A stretch of DNA of 29,981 bases. Origin: an uncultured Coprococcus sp. (GTDB lineage Bacteria; Bacillota; Clostridia; Lachnospirales; Lachnospiraceae). This document shows positions 1-7,334 of this stretch, in pieces. The translations under genes and the position numbers were made by a program. Location: positions 1 to 29,981 of the forward strand of contig CAKQIY010000024.1 of NCBI GenBank assembly GCA_934247115.1. The letters are read 5' to 3'. The notes under the pieces were generated by a model. That model did not search any database, was not told the origin of the DNA, and was given only the letters and a program-made list of their open reading frames with translations. Numbering within the stretch: the stretch's first letter is position 1; each line of letters opens with the position of its first letter.

Positions 1-435
1 ATAAAACAAGTTATGGATGCCTGCTATCAGGCTAAGAGAGTCAGGGATATGATGCCAAAACTGCCAAATGGAGTCACCCCGACTCATATACATTATCTGG
101 ATGTGATAACGAAGCTGGAGCTTGACGGCGCAGAGGTGAAGGTCAGTGATATCAGTGATGAACTAGGACTTCCAAGACCCGGAGTCACAAAGACCGTCAA
201 GGATATGGAACGGTTAGGTTTCGTGGAGAAAAAAACTTCCGAGGCTGATGGAAGATATGTGTATATCAGAAGTACCCAGTCTGGCAGAGAGCTGGTAGAT
301 AAATATGTGGATGAATATTTTAGTGATCTGGGCAGTGCGCTGGGAGATATCACAGATGAGAGTGCAGACATAATGATAGAGCTTATTGAAAAGCTGTATG
401 AAGTTATGAGCAAAAGGAGTCAAGACATAAGATGA
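1..435 (+). CDS. MarR-family transcriptional regulator (5' end probably outside window)
   Basis: A winged-helix regulator of the MarR family, expected to bind DNA as a dimer and control the adjacent efflux gene. The helix-turn-helix is visible as VKVSDISDELGLPRPGVTK followed by a wing (EKKTSEADGRYVYI), then a C-terminal dimerisation helix (ESADIMIELIEKLYEVM). The first ATG is at position 13, giving 140 residues, but no Shine-Dalgarno precedes it and the frame stays open to base 1 (I-K-Q-V), so the real start is probably upstream of the window. The stop overlaps the start of the MATE gene by 4 bases (ATGA), which indicates translational coupling. MarR-MATE pairs are common drug-responsive modules. 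The ligand cannot be told from sequence. Confidence 0.85.
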   Translation: MKQVMDACYQAKRVRDMMPKLPNGVTPTHIHYLDVITKLELDGAEVKVSDISDELGLPRPGVTKTVKDMERLGFVEKKTSEADGRYVYIRSTQSGRELVDKYVDEYFSDLGSALGDITDESADIMIELIEKLYEVMSKRSQDIR

Positions 436-1784
436 GTGTACAGGATAAAACAGATTTTACACAGGGAAGTATAATTAGAAAAATGCTCCCATTCATGGGA
501 CCGATTCTTGGAGCGCTGATACTTCAGGCTGCCTACGGTGCGGTTGATCTGCTGGTGGTTGGAAGATTCGGTTCGACGGCGGGACTTTCAGCCGTATCTA
601 CGGGCAGCCAGGTGCTCAATCTGGTTACATTTGTGATAACAGCACTTGCTATGGGTGTCACAGTGCTTATTGCCAGATATATAGGCGAGAAGAACACGGA
701 TCAGATAGGAGAGCTTCTCGGAGGCGCCACGACTATATTTGCAATACTTGCGGTGGTGCTGGCAGTTGTCATGGTGACGTTTGCAAGACCTTTGTCCGTG
801 TTGATGCAGGCACCGGCAGAGGCAGTCACTCTTACATCGTCGTACGTGAGGATATGCGGAGGCGGAATATTTTTCATTATGGCCTACAATGTGCTCACCG
901 CGATATTCAGAGGTTTTGGAGACAGCAAATCACCTCTTATATTTGTGTTTGTGGCATGTATAGTAAATGTTATCGGTGACCTTATCCTGGTTGCGGGATG
1001 TCATCTTGACGCTGCGGGTGCAGCCATAGCAACAGTGGTAGCCCAGGCGGTCAGTGTTGTCCTTGCGCTTGTGCTGCTGAAGAAGAGAGAGCTTCCATTT
1101 AAGATATCAAGAAAAGATTTTAGATTAAACAGACAGTGCAGAAGATTGCTCTCAGTTGGACTTCCGCTGGCAATGCAGGAATTTCTCACGCAGATGTCAT
1201 TTCTAGCGCTGTGTGCATTTATCAACAGACTTGGCCTGGAGGCATCATCCGGATATGGCGTTGCCTGCAAGATAGTCAGCTTTGCCATGCTGGTACCAAG
1301 CTCGCTTATGCAGTCTATGGCTTCATTTGTATCGCAGAATGCTGGAGCTGGAAAAGAGGACAGAGCGAGAAAAGCGATGCTTACCGGTATGGGCATAGGA
1401 CTCTCTGTCGGCGTGGTGGTATTCATTGGCGTGTGGTTCTTTGGTGACAAACTGACATCGATCTTTACCACTGACGCGGCTGTTATCCAGAGGGGCTTCG
1501 AGTACCTGAGGGGCTTTGCACCTGAGACGATACTCACCGCGGTGCTGTTCAGCATGATAGGATATTTCAATGGACATGAGAAGTCACTGTGGGTCATGAT
1601 ACAGGGGCTTATTCAGACATTGCTCGTTAGACTGCCTCTTGCCTATTACATGAGTATCCAGCCGGATGCAAGCCTTACAAATATAGGACTTGCAGCGCCG
1701 ATAGCAACATGCGCAGGTATCGTGCTGAATGTCATATTCTATATGGCTATGTCAGGAAAGAAGAAAAAAGCGAAAGAACAGTAA
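432..1784 (+). CDS. MATE-family multidrug/Na+ efflux transporter
   Basis: A 450-residue polytopic inner-membrane protein of the normal MATE length (about 440-460), with two homologous halves of six helices each. The N-terminal half starts GSIIRKMLPFMGPILGALIL and has the family-typical AYGAVDLLVVGRFGSTAGLSAVS stretch (residues about 34-56). The second half starts near residue 236 (LLSVGLPLAMQEFLTQMSF). The C-terminus is lysine-rich and cytoplasmic. It should export cationic compounds or metabolites using an Na+ or H+ gradient; the substrate is unknown. The ATG overlaps the stop of the MarR gene, so both come from one transcript. No strong terminator follows; 1785-1835 holds only a weak imperfect hairpin near 1801-1820. 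Confidence 0.92.
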   Translation: MSVQDKTDFTQGSIIRKMLPFMGPILGALILQAAYGAVDLLVVGRFGSTAGLSAVSTGSQVLNLVTFVITALAMGVTVLIARYIGEKNTDQIGELLGGATTIFAILAVVLAVVMVTFARPLSVLMQAPAEAVTLTSSYVRICGGGIFFIMAYNVLTAIFRGFGDSKSPLIFVFVACIVNVIGDLILVAGCHLDAAGAAIATVVAQAVSVVLALVLLKKRELPFKISRKDFRLNRQCRRLLSVGLPLAMQEFLTQMSFLALCAFINRLGLEASSGYGVACKIVSFAMLVPSSLMQSMASFVSQNAGAGKEDRARKAMLTGMGIGLSVGVVVFIGVWFFGDKLTSIFTTDAAVIQRGFEYLRGFAPETILTAVLFSMIGYFNGHEKSLWVMIQGLIQTLLVRLPLAYYMSIQPDASLTNIGLAAPIATCAGIVLNVIFYMAMSGKKKKAKEQ

Positions 1785-1835
1785 GTAAGGCTGAAAGTAT
1801 GCTATTCATGGCGAATAAGCTCAGAGTGGATTAGT

Positions 1836-1862
1836 GGATATTTGTTGTATTGACAAATATCC
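1836..1862. promoter_or_regulatory. Candidate PadR operator O1 over the -35 element
   Basis: A perfect 9-base inverted repeat, GGATATTTG (1836-1844) and CAAATATCC (1854-1862), with a 9-base spacer. It covers the -35 hexamer of the padR promoter. Autorepression by PadR through this site is an inference from position. Confidence 0.5.
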
Positions 1863-1878
1863 TAATGCACTATACAAT
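1850..1878 (+). promoter_or_regulatory. Sigma-A promoter of the padR-DUF2812 operon
   Basis: TTGACA (1850-1855), a 17-base spacer, then TACAAT (1873-1878). This is a near-consensus housekeeping promoter 49 bases before the padR start codon. It lies between and partly under the two palindromes annotated separately. Confidence 0.8.
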
Positions 1879-1906
1879 ATCGTTATATGATATCAATAAA
1901 CGATAT
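1877..1906. promoter_or_regulatory. Candidate PadR operator O2 from -10 into the leader
   Basis: A 30-base dyad: outer arms ATATCGTT (1877-1884) and AACGATAT (1899-1906), with a central palindrome TGATATCA (1888-1895). It begins at the end of the -10 hexamer and spans the expected transcription start, the usual place for a repressor site. Confidence 0.55.
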
Positions 1907-1926
1907 CAGGAAAGAGATGTGATACT

Positions 1927-2244
1927 ATGCCAAAGAAAGCTATGGATATTCTGACTGAATCCATGTTCTACGTGTTGATGGCATTCTCAAAAGGATCAAT
2001 GTGTGGGATAGATGTGGCAGACTATATAGAGAAAAGAACCGGTGGAAGGGTAAAGATCGGACCGGCGACTCTATACACCATACTGGGAAAGTTTGAGAAG
2101 GAAAAGTGGATAAGGGAAATTGAGGTGGAAGGCCGTAAGCGAACATACAGCATCACAGATAAGGGTATATATGCATATGAGCAGGAAGTGGAAAGACTGA
2201 AAATGTGTGTGCGGGATGCGGAAGATGCAGCAAATGAAATGTAG
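1927..2244 (+). CDS. PadR-family transcriptional regulator
   Basis: A 105-residue PadR protein of the short type (a winged helix plus one dimerisation helix). The core matches the family: MFYVLMAFSKGSMCGIDVADYI, then GGRVKIGPATLYTILGKFEKEKWI (recognition helix and start of wing), then the wing RKRTYSITDKG, then a C-terminal helix. The start is set by AGGAAAGAG about ten bases before the ATG. It is followed after only 59 bases by a DUF2812 gene, a pairing seen in many Clostridia, where PadR is thought to repress the membrane partner. The promoter contains two dyads that fit autoregulation. The inducing signal is unknown. Confidence 0.92.
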   Translation: MPKKAMDILTESMFYVLMAFSKGSMCGIDVADYIEKRTGGRVKIGPATLYTILGKFEKEKWIREIEVEGRKRTYSITDKGIYAYEQEVERLKMCVRDAEDAANEM

Positions 2245-2303
2245 AGATGCATTTGCTGCGGAGTGCGGACTATTCACAAAAAATTTATATGGAGGGCTTA
2301 AAG

Positions 2304-3512
2304 ATGGAGGAGAAAAGAGATACAAAAAGTGTGCATCGCATCATACCGTGTCCGGATTATGATGTTACCGGAGTTGAGAGCTGGCTCTCATATATGGCGG
2401 AGCAGGGGTATATATTGCGGGATGGCGGAGTGTTCCGTGGAATAGCTGCATTTGACAGGTGCGAACCTGAAAAGGTGAGGTATAGGTTACAGCCGGCTCA
2501 GAAAGGATTCGTGATATATGACAACGACGGACCAAGTGATGATGAGGTGGAGCTGAACGGTGCTTTTGGATGGAAGTACGTGGCAAAGTATGGAGTATTT
2601 CATATATACAGAGCAGATGATATAGATGCTAGAGAGATGGACACAGACCCTGAGGTCCAGGCAATGGCGATGAATTCACTGCATAGAAGTCAGAGGTTTA
2701 ACATAATATGGATGTCTATCTGGATAATAGTATATCTGGTTCTTATCTTTACAAGTCAGCCGTTTCTATCGATGGTAAACAGAGGAAGCCTGATAAGTAG
2801 TGCTCTCGTATTGTGTGTGATTATATTTATAGTGACCGGTCTGGTTAAGGCTGTGAGTCTGTACAGGCTCCGCAAAAAAATACTTGATGGGGATAGTCTG
2901 GGTTCAGGCACAAACTGGAGAAAAGGTGCCAGAACATACATCGTAAAGGCTGTTGTTGGAACAATTGCATATGTGGCAATGATAGTGTTTGGATGTATGT
3001 TTATACTGAGTGATGGCACAGATAGAAATCAGATGCCGCTTTCCGAATATCAGGGAGAAGTTCCGTTTCGGACAATAACAGATCTGGCATCCTGCGATGA
3101 TATCCAGAAGGTAGATAATGTCGATGATGACGTGAATACGATAAGTGAATGGACTGATATTCTGTGGCCTGAAAATTATAAGGTTTATGAGTATGGCGAT
3201 ATAGTTTACACAGATGGAAATATACGTCATGGTGGATTGGTGATAACCTATCACGAGGCTAAAAATGAGTGGCTGGCAGATAAACTTTATCAGGCTTATC
3301 TTAAGAGAGCGAAGAATCAGTCAGACTACGAACCAATCGATCTGACGATAGCCGGGCTGGATGATGTAGATGCTTACTGGGACGGATCAGAGAGCGTGAT
3401 CATGAGAAAGGATGAGAAGCTCATAGTTGCCAGTTTCTACATGAGCGGCGAGAACAGACAAGAGGGAGATCTGGCGGAATGGGCCGGATGCATTGCGGAG
3501 AGTTTGGAATAA
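2304..3512 (+). CDS. DUF2812 domain-containing membrane protein
   Basis: The N-terminal 110 residues match the DUF2812 pattern: DYDVTGVESWLSYMAEQGYIL, a G-F-F/A-F strand region, then RYRLQP. Three hydrophobic segments follow at about residues 132-152, 163-184 and 212-235, and then a C-terminal domain of about 165 residues, probably extracytoplasmic. I use ATG 2304 (402 residues) because GGAGGG lies 7 bases upstream; an earlier in-frame ATG at 2247 has no ribosome binding site. It is co-transcribed with padR. DUF2812 proteins have no established biochemical function; repeated association with PadR suggests a role in sensing or resisting membrane or envelope stress, which is inference. Confidence 0.85.
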   Translation: MEEKRDTKSVHRIIPCPDYDVTGVESWLSYMAEQGYILRDGGVFRGIAAFDRCEPEKVRYRLQPAQKGFVIYDNDGPSDDEVELNGAFGWKYVAKYGVFHIYRADDIDAREMDTDPEVQAMAMNSLHRSQRFNIIWMSIWIIVYLVLIFTSQPFLSMVNRGSLISSALVLCVIIFIVTGLVKAVSLYRLRKKILDGDSLGSGTNWRKGARTYIVKAVVGTIAYVAMIVFGCMFILSDGTDRNQMPLSEYQGEVPFRTITDLASCDDIQKVDNVDDDVNTISEWTDILWPENYKVYEYGDIVYTDGNIRHGGLVITYHEAKNEWLADKLYQAYLKRAKNQSDYEPIDLTIAGLDDVDAYWDGSESVIMRKDEKLIVASFYMSGENRQEGDLAEWAGCIAESLE

Positions 3513-3538
3513 AGAGAAATTCTTATGCGATTAATACA

Positions 3539-3571
3539 GGGGACACTCCTCGTGACAGAAGGAACGTCCCC
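3539..3571. repeat. REP-like intergenic repeat, copy 1
   Basis: A 33-base element with self-complementary ends (GGGGAC ... GTCCCC) and the conserved 3' part GACAGAAGGAACGTCCCC. It lies between the DUF2812 gene and the WYL gene and ends 3 bases before AGGAGG. Two further copies are at 5979-6007 and 6107-6139, all in the same orientation. The form resembles REP elements mobilised by RAYT (Y1 HUH) transposases; no such transposase is in the window. Confidence 0.75.
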
Positions 3572-3585
3572 AAAGGAGGAAACAT

Positions 3586-4632
3586 ATGGATAACAAGAAA
3601 ATGATCGTAGTGAACATTATTGAAATCCTTAAGAAATACACAGATGAAGATCATGTTATCAGCCAGAAAGAGATAATAGATATTCTTGAGAAAGAATATG
3701 ATATGACTGCTGACAGAAAAACTGTTAAACGCAATATAGATATGCTTATTGATTGTGGATATTCGATTGGATATACAGAGAAAGAGCGATCATATGTTGA
3801 TAAGAATACCGGGGAAATGATCCAGAATAATATTGTTACAGGCTATTATCTTGAACGAGACTTTACAGAAGGGGAGCTGAGGCTGCTTGTCGATGCAGTA
3901 CTTTTTTCAAGGCAGATCCCAAATAATCAGAAGCAGGATCTGGTAAAAAAACTTGACGGATTAGCAAGTAAATATTTCAGCTCCAGGATAAAATATCTTG
4001 CTACAGAAAGGGACCAGGTATCATATAATGGAACCATTTTCTACAATATTGAGGTGATCGATGAGGCTATCGAAAAAAACAGGAAGATCAGGTTCAAATA
4101 TATGAATTACGATGTGGACAAGAAACCTCATAAGAAAACCAGACCAGGCGGTGAGCAGATAGAATATCTGGTAACGCCGTACAGAATGGCAGCCAAGGAA
4201 GGAAAGTATTATTTAATTTGTAATTTTGATAAATATGACGATATTTCCAACTATAGGATCGACCGAATCTGTGATATTGAGATGACAGATGAGATGGGCA
4301 AACCATTCAATAAACTACAGGGATCAGATGGCAGAAAATTAAACATAAACCAGTATATGAATGAACACATCTACATGTTTGCTGGTGAAAACAGACGGAT
4401 AAAATTCAGAATAAACAAGCCAATGATCAGCGATGTACTTGATGTACTGGGGCATGATGTCACTATGAGAGAAGACGATGATTCAGTAATAGTCACAGCA
4501 ACGGTAAACGAACAGGCTATGATTCAATATGCCAAGAGCTTTGCTCCTGATGTTGTAGTCCTTGAGCCTGAGGATATAGTCCAAAAGATCAAAGAATCAT
4601 TAAGACAGGCAGTGTCAAAGTATGAGCAGTAA
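3586..4632 (+). CDS. WYL domain-containing transcriptional regulator
   Basis: A 348-residue protein with an N-terminal winged helix-turn-helix (about residues 8-70; ISQKEIIDILEKEY, then DRKTVKRNIDMLI as recognition helix), a linker helix region, and a WYL domain at about 155-235. Within it VTPYRM (196-201), YYLICNFD (208-215) and YRIDRI (223-228) fit the WYL fold, the tripeptide position reading Y-Y-L. A C-terminal extension follows (WCX-like). WYL domains bind nucleotides or nucleic acid and control defence, stress and DNA-repair genes. The start has AAAGGAGG 7 bases upstream. A terminator directly follows the stop, and two unassigned genes come next. It lies in an AT-rich segment between two REP-like repeats. 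Confidence 0.9.
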   Translation: MDNKKMIVVNIIEILKKYTDEDHVISQKEIIDILEKEYDMTADRKTVKRNIDMLIDCGYSIGYTEKERSYVDKNTGEMIQNNIVTGYYLERDFTEGELRLLVDAVLFSRQIPNNQKQDLVKKLDGLASKYFSSRIKYLATERDQVSYNGTIFYNIEVIDEAIEKNRKIRFKYMNYDVDKKPHKKTRPGGEQIEYLVTPYRMAAKEGKYYLICNFDKYDDISNYRIDRICDIEMTDEMGKPFNKLQGSDGRKLNINQYMNEHIYMFAGENRRIKFRINKPMISDVLDVLGHDVTMREDDDSVIVTATVNEQAMIQYAKSFAPDVVVLEPEDIVQKIKESLRQAVSKYEQ

Positions 4633-4640
4633 TTGAGATG

Positions 4641-4671
4641 GGCAGGTGCGGTAATGTACCTGCCGTTTTTT
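4641..4671 (+). terminator. Intrinsic terminator after the WYL gene
   Basis: GGCAGGT (4641-4647) pairs with ACCTGCC (4658-4664), followed by G and six T. It starts 8 bases after the WYL stop codon. Confidence 0.85.
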
Positions 4672-4734
4672 ATGTACCAAAATAAACGCATACACTTTTA
4701 TACCTTTTCCTTAGATATAAAGGAGGTATGCGAT

Positions 4735-5166
4735 ATGGCAAGGGAAAATTCAAAATCAAAACAGGAAAATATCCAACGAGTAAAGGATCTGGAAGATAAG
4801 CGATATATTTCCAAATATAAACACAGACAGGGGGCTCTGTGGCTGACCAGCGAGATCTGTCAGGAGTACAGGCAGCGAGCATTGGCAATAGATAGAAACG
4901 AATGTCGTGATATCGGAGAAAGGAGAAAACTGAGGATCGAACTGCAGGAAAAATGTGATATACTCGAAATTGAGGCACTAAATATTATCAATGGACTTTA
5001 TCACGACGAATATGTTCAAAAATATAACAGAGTAAAAAAAGTGTTGAACGGTCGCAGTTTATTAGAACCGAATTCACCATGTGAAACCTATCTTAGAGAG
5101 ATGGACAATGAGAGAAAAAAAGAATGGCTTGATGAATTTTCAATACCTGATGAAATTGATACATAG
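4735..5166 (+). CDS. Hypothetical protein, first gene of the WYL-linked pair
   Basis: I do not recognise this family. The product is 143 residues, soluble, highly charged and predicted mostly helical, with a lysine-rich N-terminus (MARENSKSKQENIQRVKDL) and a long central helix rich in R, E and L (about residues 45-85). It has no signal peptide, membrane segment or catalytic motif I can identify. The start is set by AAAGGAGG 7 bases before ATG 4735; the frame extends further upstream to a TTG at 4633 without a ribosome binding site. The next gene begins 20 bases after the stop, so the two are probably one operon. Size and charge would fit an antitoxin, adaptor or nucleic-acid-binding partner, but this is a guess. 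Confidence 0.7.
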   Translation: MARENSKSKQENIQRVKDLEDKRYISKYKHRQGALWLTSEICQEYRQRALAIDRNECRDIGERRKLRIELQEKCDILEIEALNIINGLYHDEYVQKYNRVKKVLNGRSLLEPNSPCETYLREMDNERKKEWLDEFSIPDEIDT

Positions 5167-5186
5167 ATTGCGTAAAGGAGAGTATT

Positions 5187-5924
5187 ATGAGGGGTGGACA
5201 AACAGATTATAGGAAAGTTGCTATGGATTTTCTTTTGTACAGCTATTTGGGGTTATCTTTGGATGATTTAGATGGAAACTGCGAAAAAGAAATAAAATAT
5301 GCAGCTATAAACAAGGCTTATGGAGATGCCGCCAGGCATGTTTTGCGTTTGCCGGAGCTGGATTCGCCGGATGAAAAAACATTTAGAGAAATTGGAACAA
5401 AATGGCTTATGGATAATATAGGAGTGGAAAAGGATGCAGCCACACTTATTAATGAATTTTATGAAAACAAAGAGATAAAGGTTATCAGAGATAAATGTGA
5501 TGAAAAAAATTCTGAGTGCAAAAAGAATGCCGAATCTGGGAAAAAAGAATATGGCATAAATCAGGGACACATTCAGAAATGGGTGAACATGTCGTATAAG
5601 TATCTTTGCATTATATATACAATAAAGAAAGAATTTATCGGTGGAGAAAATCCTTATGAGAAGTTTGCAGACAGTGATCGTTATCACATTCCTGTTGACA
5701 GATACATATTAAAGGAGTCAAAATTTAAAGAAAATAAGGAAGGATACACCTGGAGCACAGCGAAAGACTACAAAAAGATGGAAGATTGTGTGACAGACTC
5801 TCAGTCATTCAAAGAAAAGGGCGATAAGTCAAAATATGAATGGGAAAATGATGTCTGGATCAGGCAATCAAAAGCAGAGAGAAAGGCTAATGATAAAATA
5901 AGAAAAAGTGTATTGGAAAAGTAA
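5187..5924 (+). CDS. Hypothetical protein, second gene of the WYL-linked pair
   Basis: Unassigned 245-residue soluble protein with AAAGGAG 6 bases before its ATG. It is predicted helical, with a lysine/glutamate-rich middle (about 95-122). Three stretches look most likely to be conserved: GHIQKWVNMSYKYL (127-140), YHIPVDRYIL (166-175) and TWS (188-190). This spacing resembles a pattern I recall from unnamed helical proteins near phage-defence or cassette genes, but I cannot name the family. Base composition is low: by hand count 5221-5280 has 20 G+C of 60 and 5461-5520 has 17 of 60, against 29 of 60 at 6601-6660 in ychF. That suggests horizontal acquisition. A hairpin follows the stop. Confidence 0.7.
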   Translation: MRGGQTDYRKVAMDFLLYSYLGLSLDDLDGNCEKEIKYAAINKAYGDAARHVLRLPELDSPDEKTFREIGTKWLMDNIGVEKDAATLINEFYENKEIKVIRDKCDEKNSECKKNAESGKKEYGINQGHIQKWVNMSYKYLCIIYTIKKEFIGGENPYEKFADSDRYHIPVDRYILKESKFKENKEGYTWSTAKDYKKMEDCVTDSQSFKEKGDKSKYEWENDVWIRQSKAERKANDKIRKSVLEK

Positions 5925-5928
5925 CATG

Positions 5929-5954
5929 GGCATCCTGCAAAAAGTCAGGATGCC
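5929..5954 (+). terminator. Hairpin after the WYL-linked pair, probable weak terminator
   Basis: A perfect 9-base stem, GGCATCCTG (5929-5937) with CAGGATGCC (5946-5954), loop of 8. The stem starts 5 bases after the stop codon but only a weak T tract follows, so it may act as a weak terminator or RNA-stabilising hairpin. Confidence 0.55.
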
Positions 5955-5978
5955 TCAGGATAATTTCTGCAGACATAT

Positions 5979-6007
5979 GCACTCTTCGTGACAGAAGGAA
6001 CGTCCCC
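5979..6007. repeat. REP-like intergenic repeat, copy 2 (left arm degraded)
   Basis: Shares GACAGAAGGAACGTCCCC exactly with copy 1, and the preceding CACTCTTCGT with copy 3. The left GGGGA arm is missing (replaced by ATAT), so the terminal pairing is lost. It lies downstream of the unassigned pair, giving that island a repeat on each side. Confidence 0.7.
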
Positions 6008-6015
6008 ATTAAACA

Positions 6016-6044
6016 TTTACAATTTAGCCACGTTATAGTATATT
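6016..6044 (+). promoter_or_regulatory. Probable promoter of ychF
   Basis: TTTACA (6016-6021), 17-base spacer, TATATT (6039-6044), about 108 bases before the ychF start. It overlaps an 8-base inverted repeat, TAGCCACG (6025-6032) and CGTGGCTA (6057-6064). Confidence 0.55.
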
Positions 6045-6106
6045 AGAATTTGTATGCGTGGCTATTTTGTGGCTGCACTATAATATATAAGAAGAAAATA
6101 ATACAG

Positions 6107-6139
6107 AGGGACACTCTTCGTTACAAAAGGAACGTCCCC
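6107..6139. repeat. REP-like intergenic repeat, copy 3
   Basis: Same element as at 3539-3571 with a few substitutions (TTACAAAAGGAACGTCCCC in the right part). It ends 1 base before the AGGAGG of ychF, so it would lie in the 5' untranslated region beside the ribosome binding site, the same placement as copy 1 before the WYL gene. Confidence 0.75.
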
Positions 6140-6151
6140 AAGGAGGTATAC

Positions 6152-7249
6152 ATGAAATTAGGAATCGTAGGACTCCCAAACGTGGGAAAGAGTACACTTT
6201 TCAATTCACTTACAAAGGCAGGAGCGGAATCAGCTAACTATCCGTTCTGTACAATAGATCCAAACGTAGGAATCGTTGCAGTGCCGGATGAGAGACTGGA
6301 CAAGCTCACAGAGATGTACAACTCAGCCAAGACAACACCTGCTGTTATAGAATTTGTAGATATAGCGGGTCTTGTAAAGGGCGCATCCAAGGGAGAAGGA
6401 CTTGGAAACCAGTTCCTTGCGAACATCAGAGAGGTTGATGCCATCGTCCACGTTGTAAGATGTTTTGAGGATACCAATGTCATCCACGTTGACGGTTCTG
6501 TAGATCCTATCAGAGATATCGAGACCATCAATCTGGAGCTGATATTCTCAGATATAGAGGTGCTCGACAGAAGGATCGCCAAGACCATCAGAGGTGCAAG
6601 AAATGACAAGATGCTTGCCAAGGAGCTCGATTTCCAGCAGAGGATCAAGGCTCACCTTGAGGATGGCAAGCTTGCCAAGACCATCGAGGTCACAGATGAG
6701 GACGAGCAGGCATGGATAGAGGAATACAACCTTCTCACATGGAAGCCTGTAATATTTGCCGCAAATGTAGGCGAGGACGACATAGCAGATGATGGCGCTT
6801 CAAATGAAAATGTACAGAAGGTAAAGGAATACGCAAAGGACTTCGATGCAGAGGTATTTGTAGTATGTGCACAGATAGAGCAGGAGCTTGCAGAGCTTGA
6901 CGATGAGGAGAAGAAGATGTTCCTCGAGGATCTTGGAGTTAAAGAGTCTGGTCTTGACAAGCTTATCAAGGCAAGCTACTCACTTCTTGGTCTTATCAGT
7001 TATCTGACAGCCGGAGAGACAGAGTCAAGGGCATGGACCATCAAGAAGGGAACAAAGGCACCTGGAGCAGCCGGCAAGATCCACTCAGACTTTGAGAGAG
7101 GATTTATCAAGGCGGAGGTTGTAAGCTACAAGGATCTCATGGACTGCGGAAGTATGCTTGCAGCCAAGGAGAAAGGCCTTGTAAGACAGGAAGGCAAGGA
7201 ATATGTGGTTGAGGATGGAGATGTTATCCTCTTCAAGTTTAATGTATAA
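6152..7249 (+). CDS. ychF: Redox-regulated ATPase YchF (Obg/TRAFAC family)
   Basis: A 365-residue P-loop NTPase, the usual YchF length. It starts MKLGIVGLPNVGKSTLFN, with the P-loop at residues 7-15. DIAGLVKGASKGEGLGN is the G3/switch region typical of this family. The G4 position reads NVGE instead of NKxD, the signature explaining ATP rather than GTP preference. A coiled-coil domain follows, then a C-terminal TGS domain ending DGDVILFKFNV. It is cytosolic and associates with ribosomes, with roles in translation and stress response known for the family. ATG 6152 is chosen for the AAGGAGG just upstream; the frame runs further 5' without a ribosome binding site. The leader carries a REP-like element. 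Confidence 0.97.
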   Translation: MKLGIVGLPNVGKSTLFNSLTKAGAESANYPFCTIDPNVGIVAVPDERLDKLTEMYNSAKTTPAVIEFVDIAGLVKGASKGEGLGNQFLANIREVDAIVHVVRCFEDTNVIHVDGSVDPIRDIETINLELIFSDIEVLDRRIAKTIRGARNDKMLAKELDFQQRIKAHLEDGKLAKTIEVTDEDEQAWIEEYNLLTWKPVIFAANVGEDDIADDGASNENVQKVKEYAKDFDAEVFVVCAQIEQELAELDDEEKKMFLEDLGVKESGLDKLIKASYSLLGLISYLTAGETESRAWTIKKGTKAPGAAGKIHSDFERGFIKAEVVSYKDLMDCGSMLAAKEKGLVRQEGKEYVVEDGDVILFKFNV

Positions 7250-7334
7250 AATAATCTTTGTGATGACACAGATGTAGTGCGGATAAGATCAGATTGCATC
7301 TGCTTCACAACAGAATATGGGAGGATGTAACGCT

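Noticed and set aside
4633..4734. Upstream extension of the 143-residue unassigned protein to a TTG start
   Set aside because: The extension runs through the terminator hairpin and has no ribosome binding site, whereas ATG 4735 has AAAGGAGG at good spacing.
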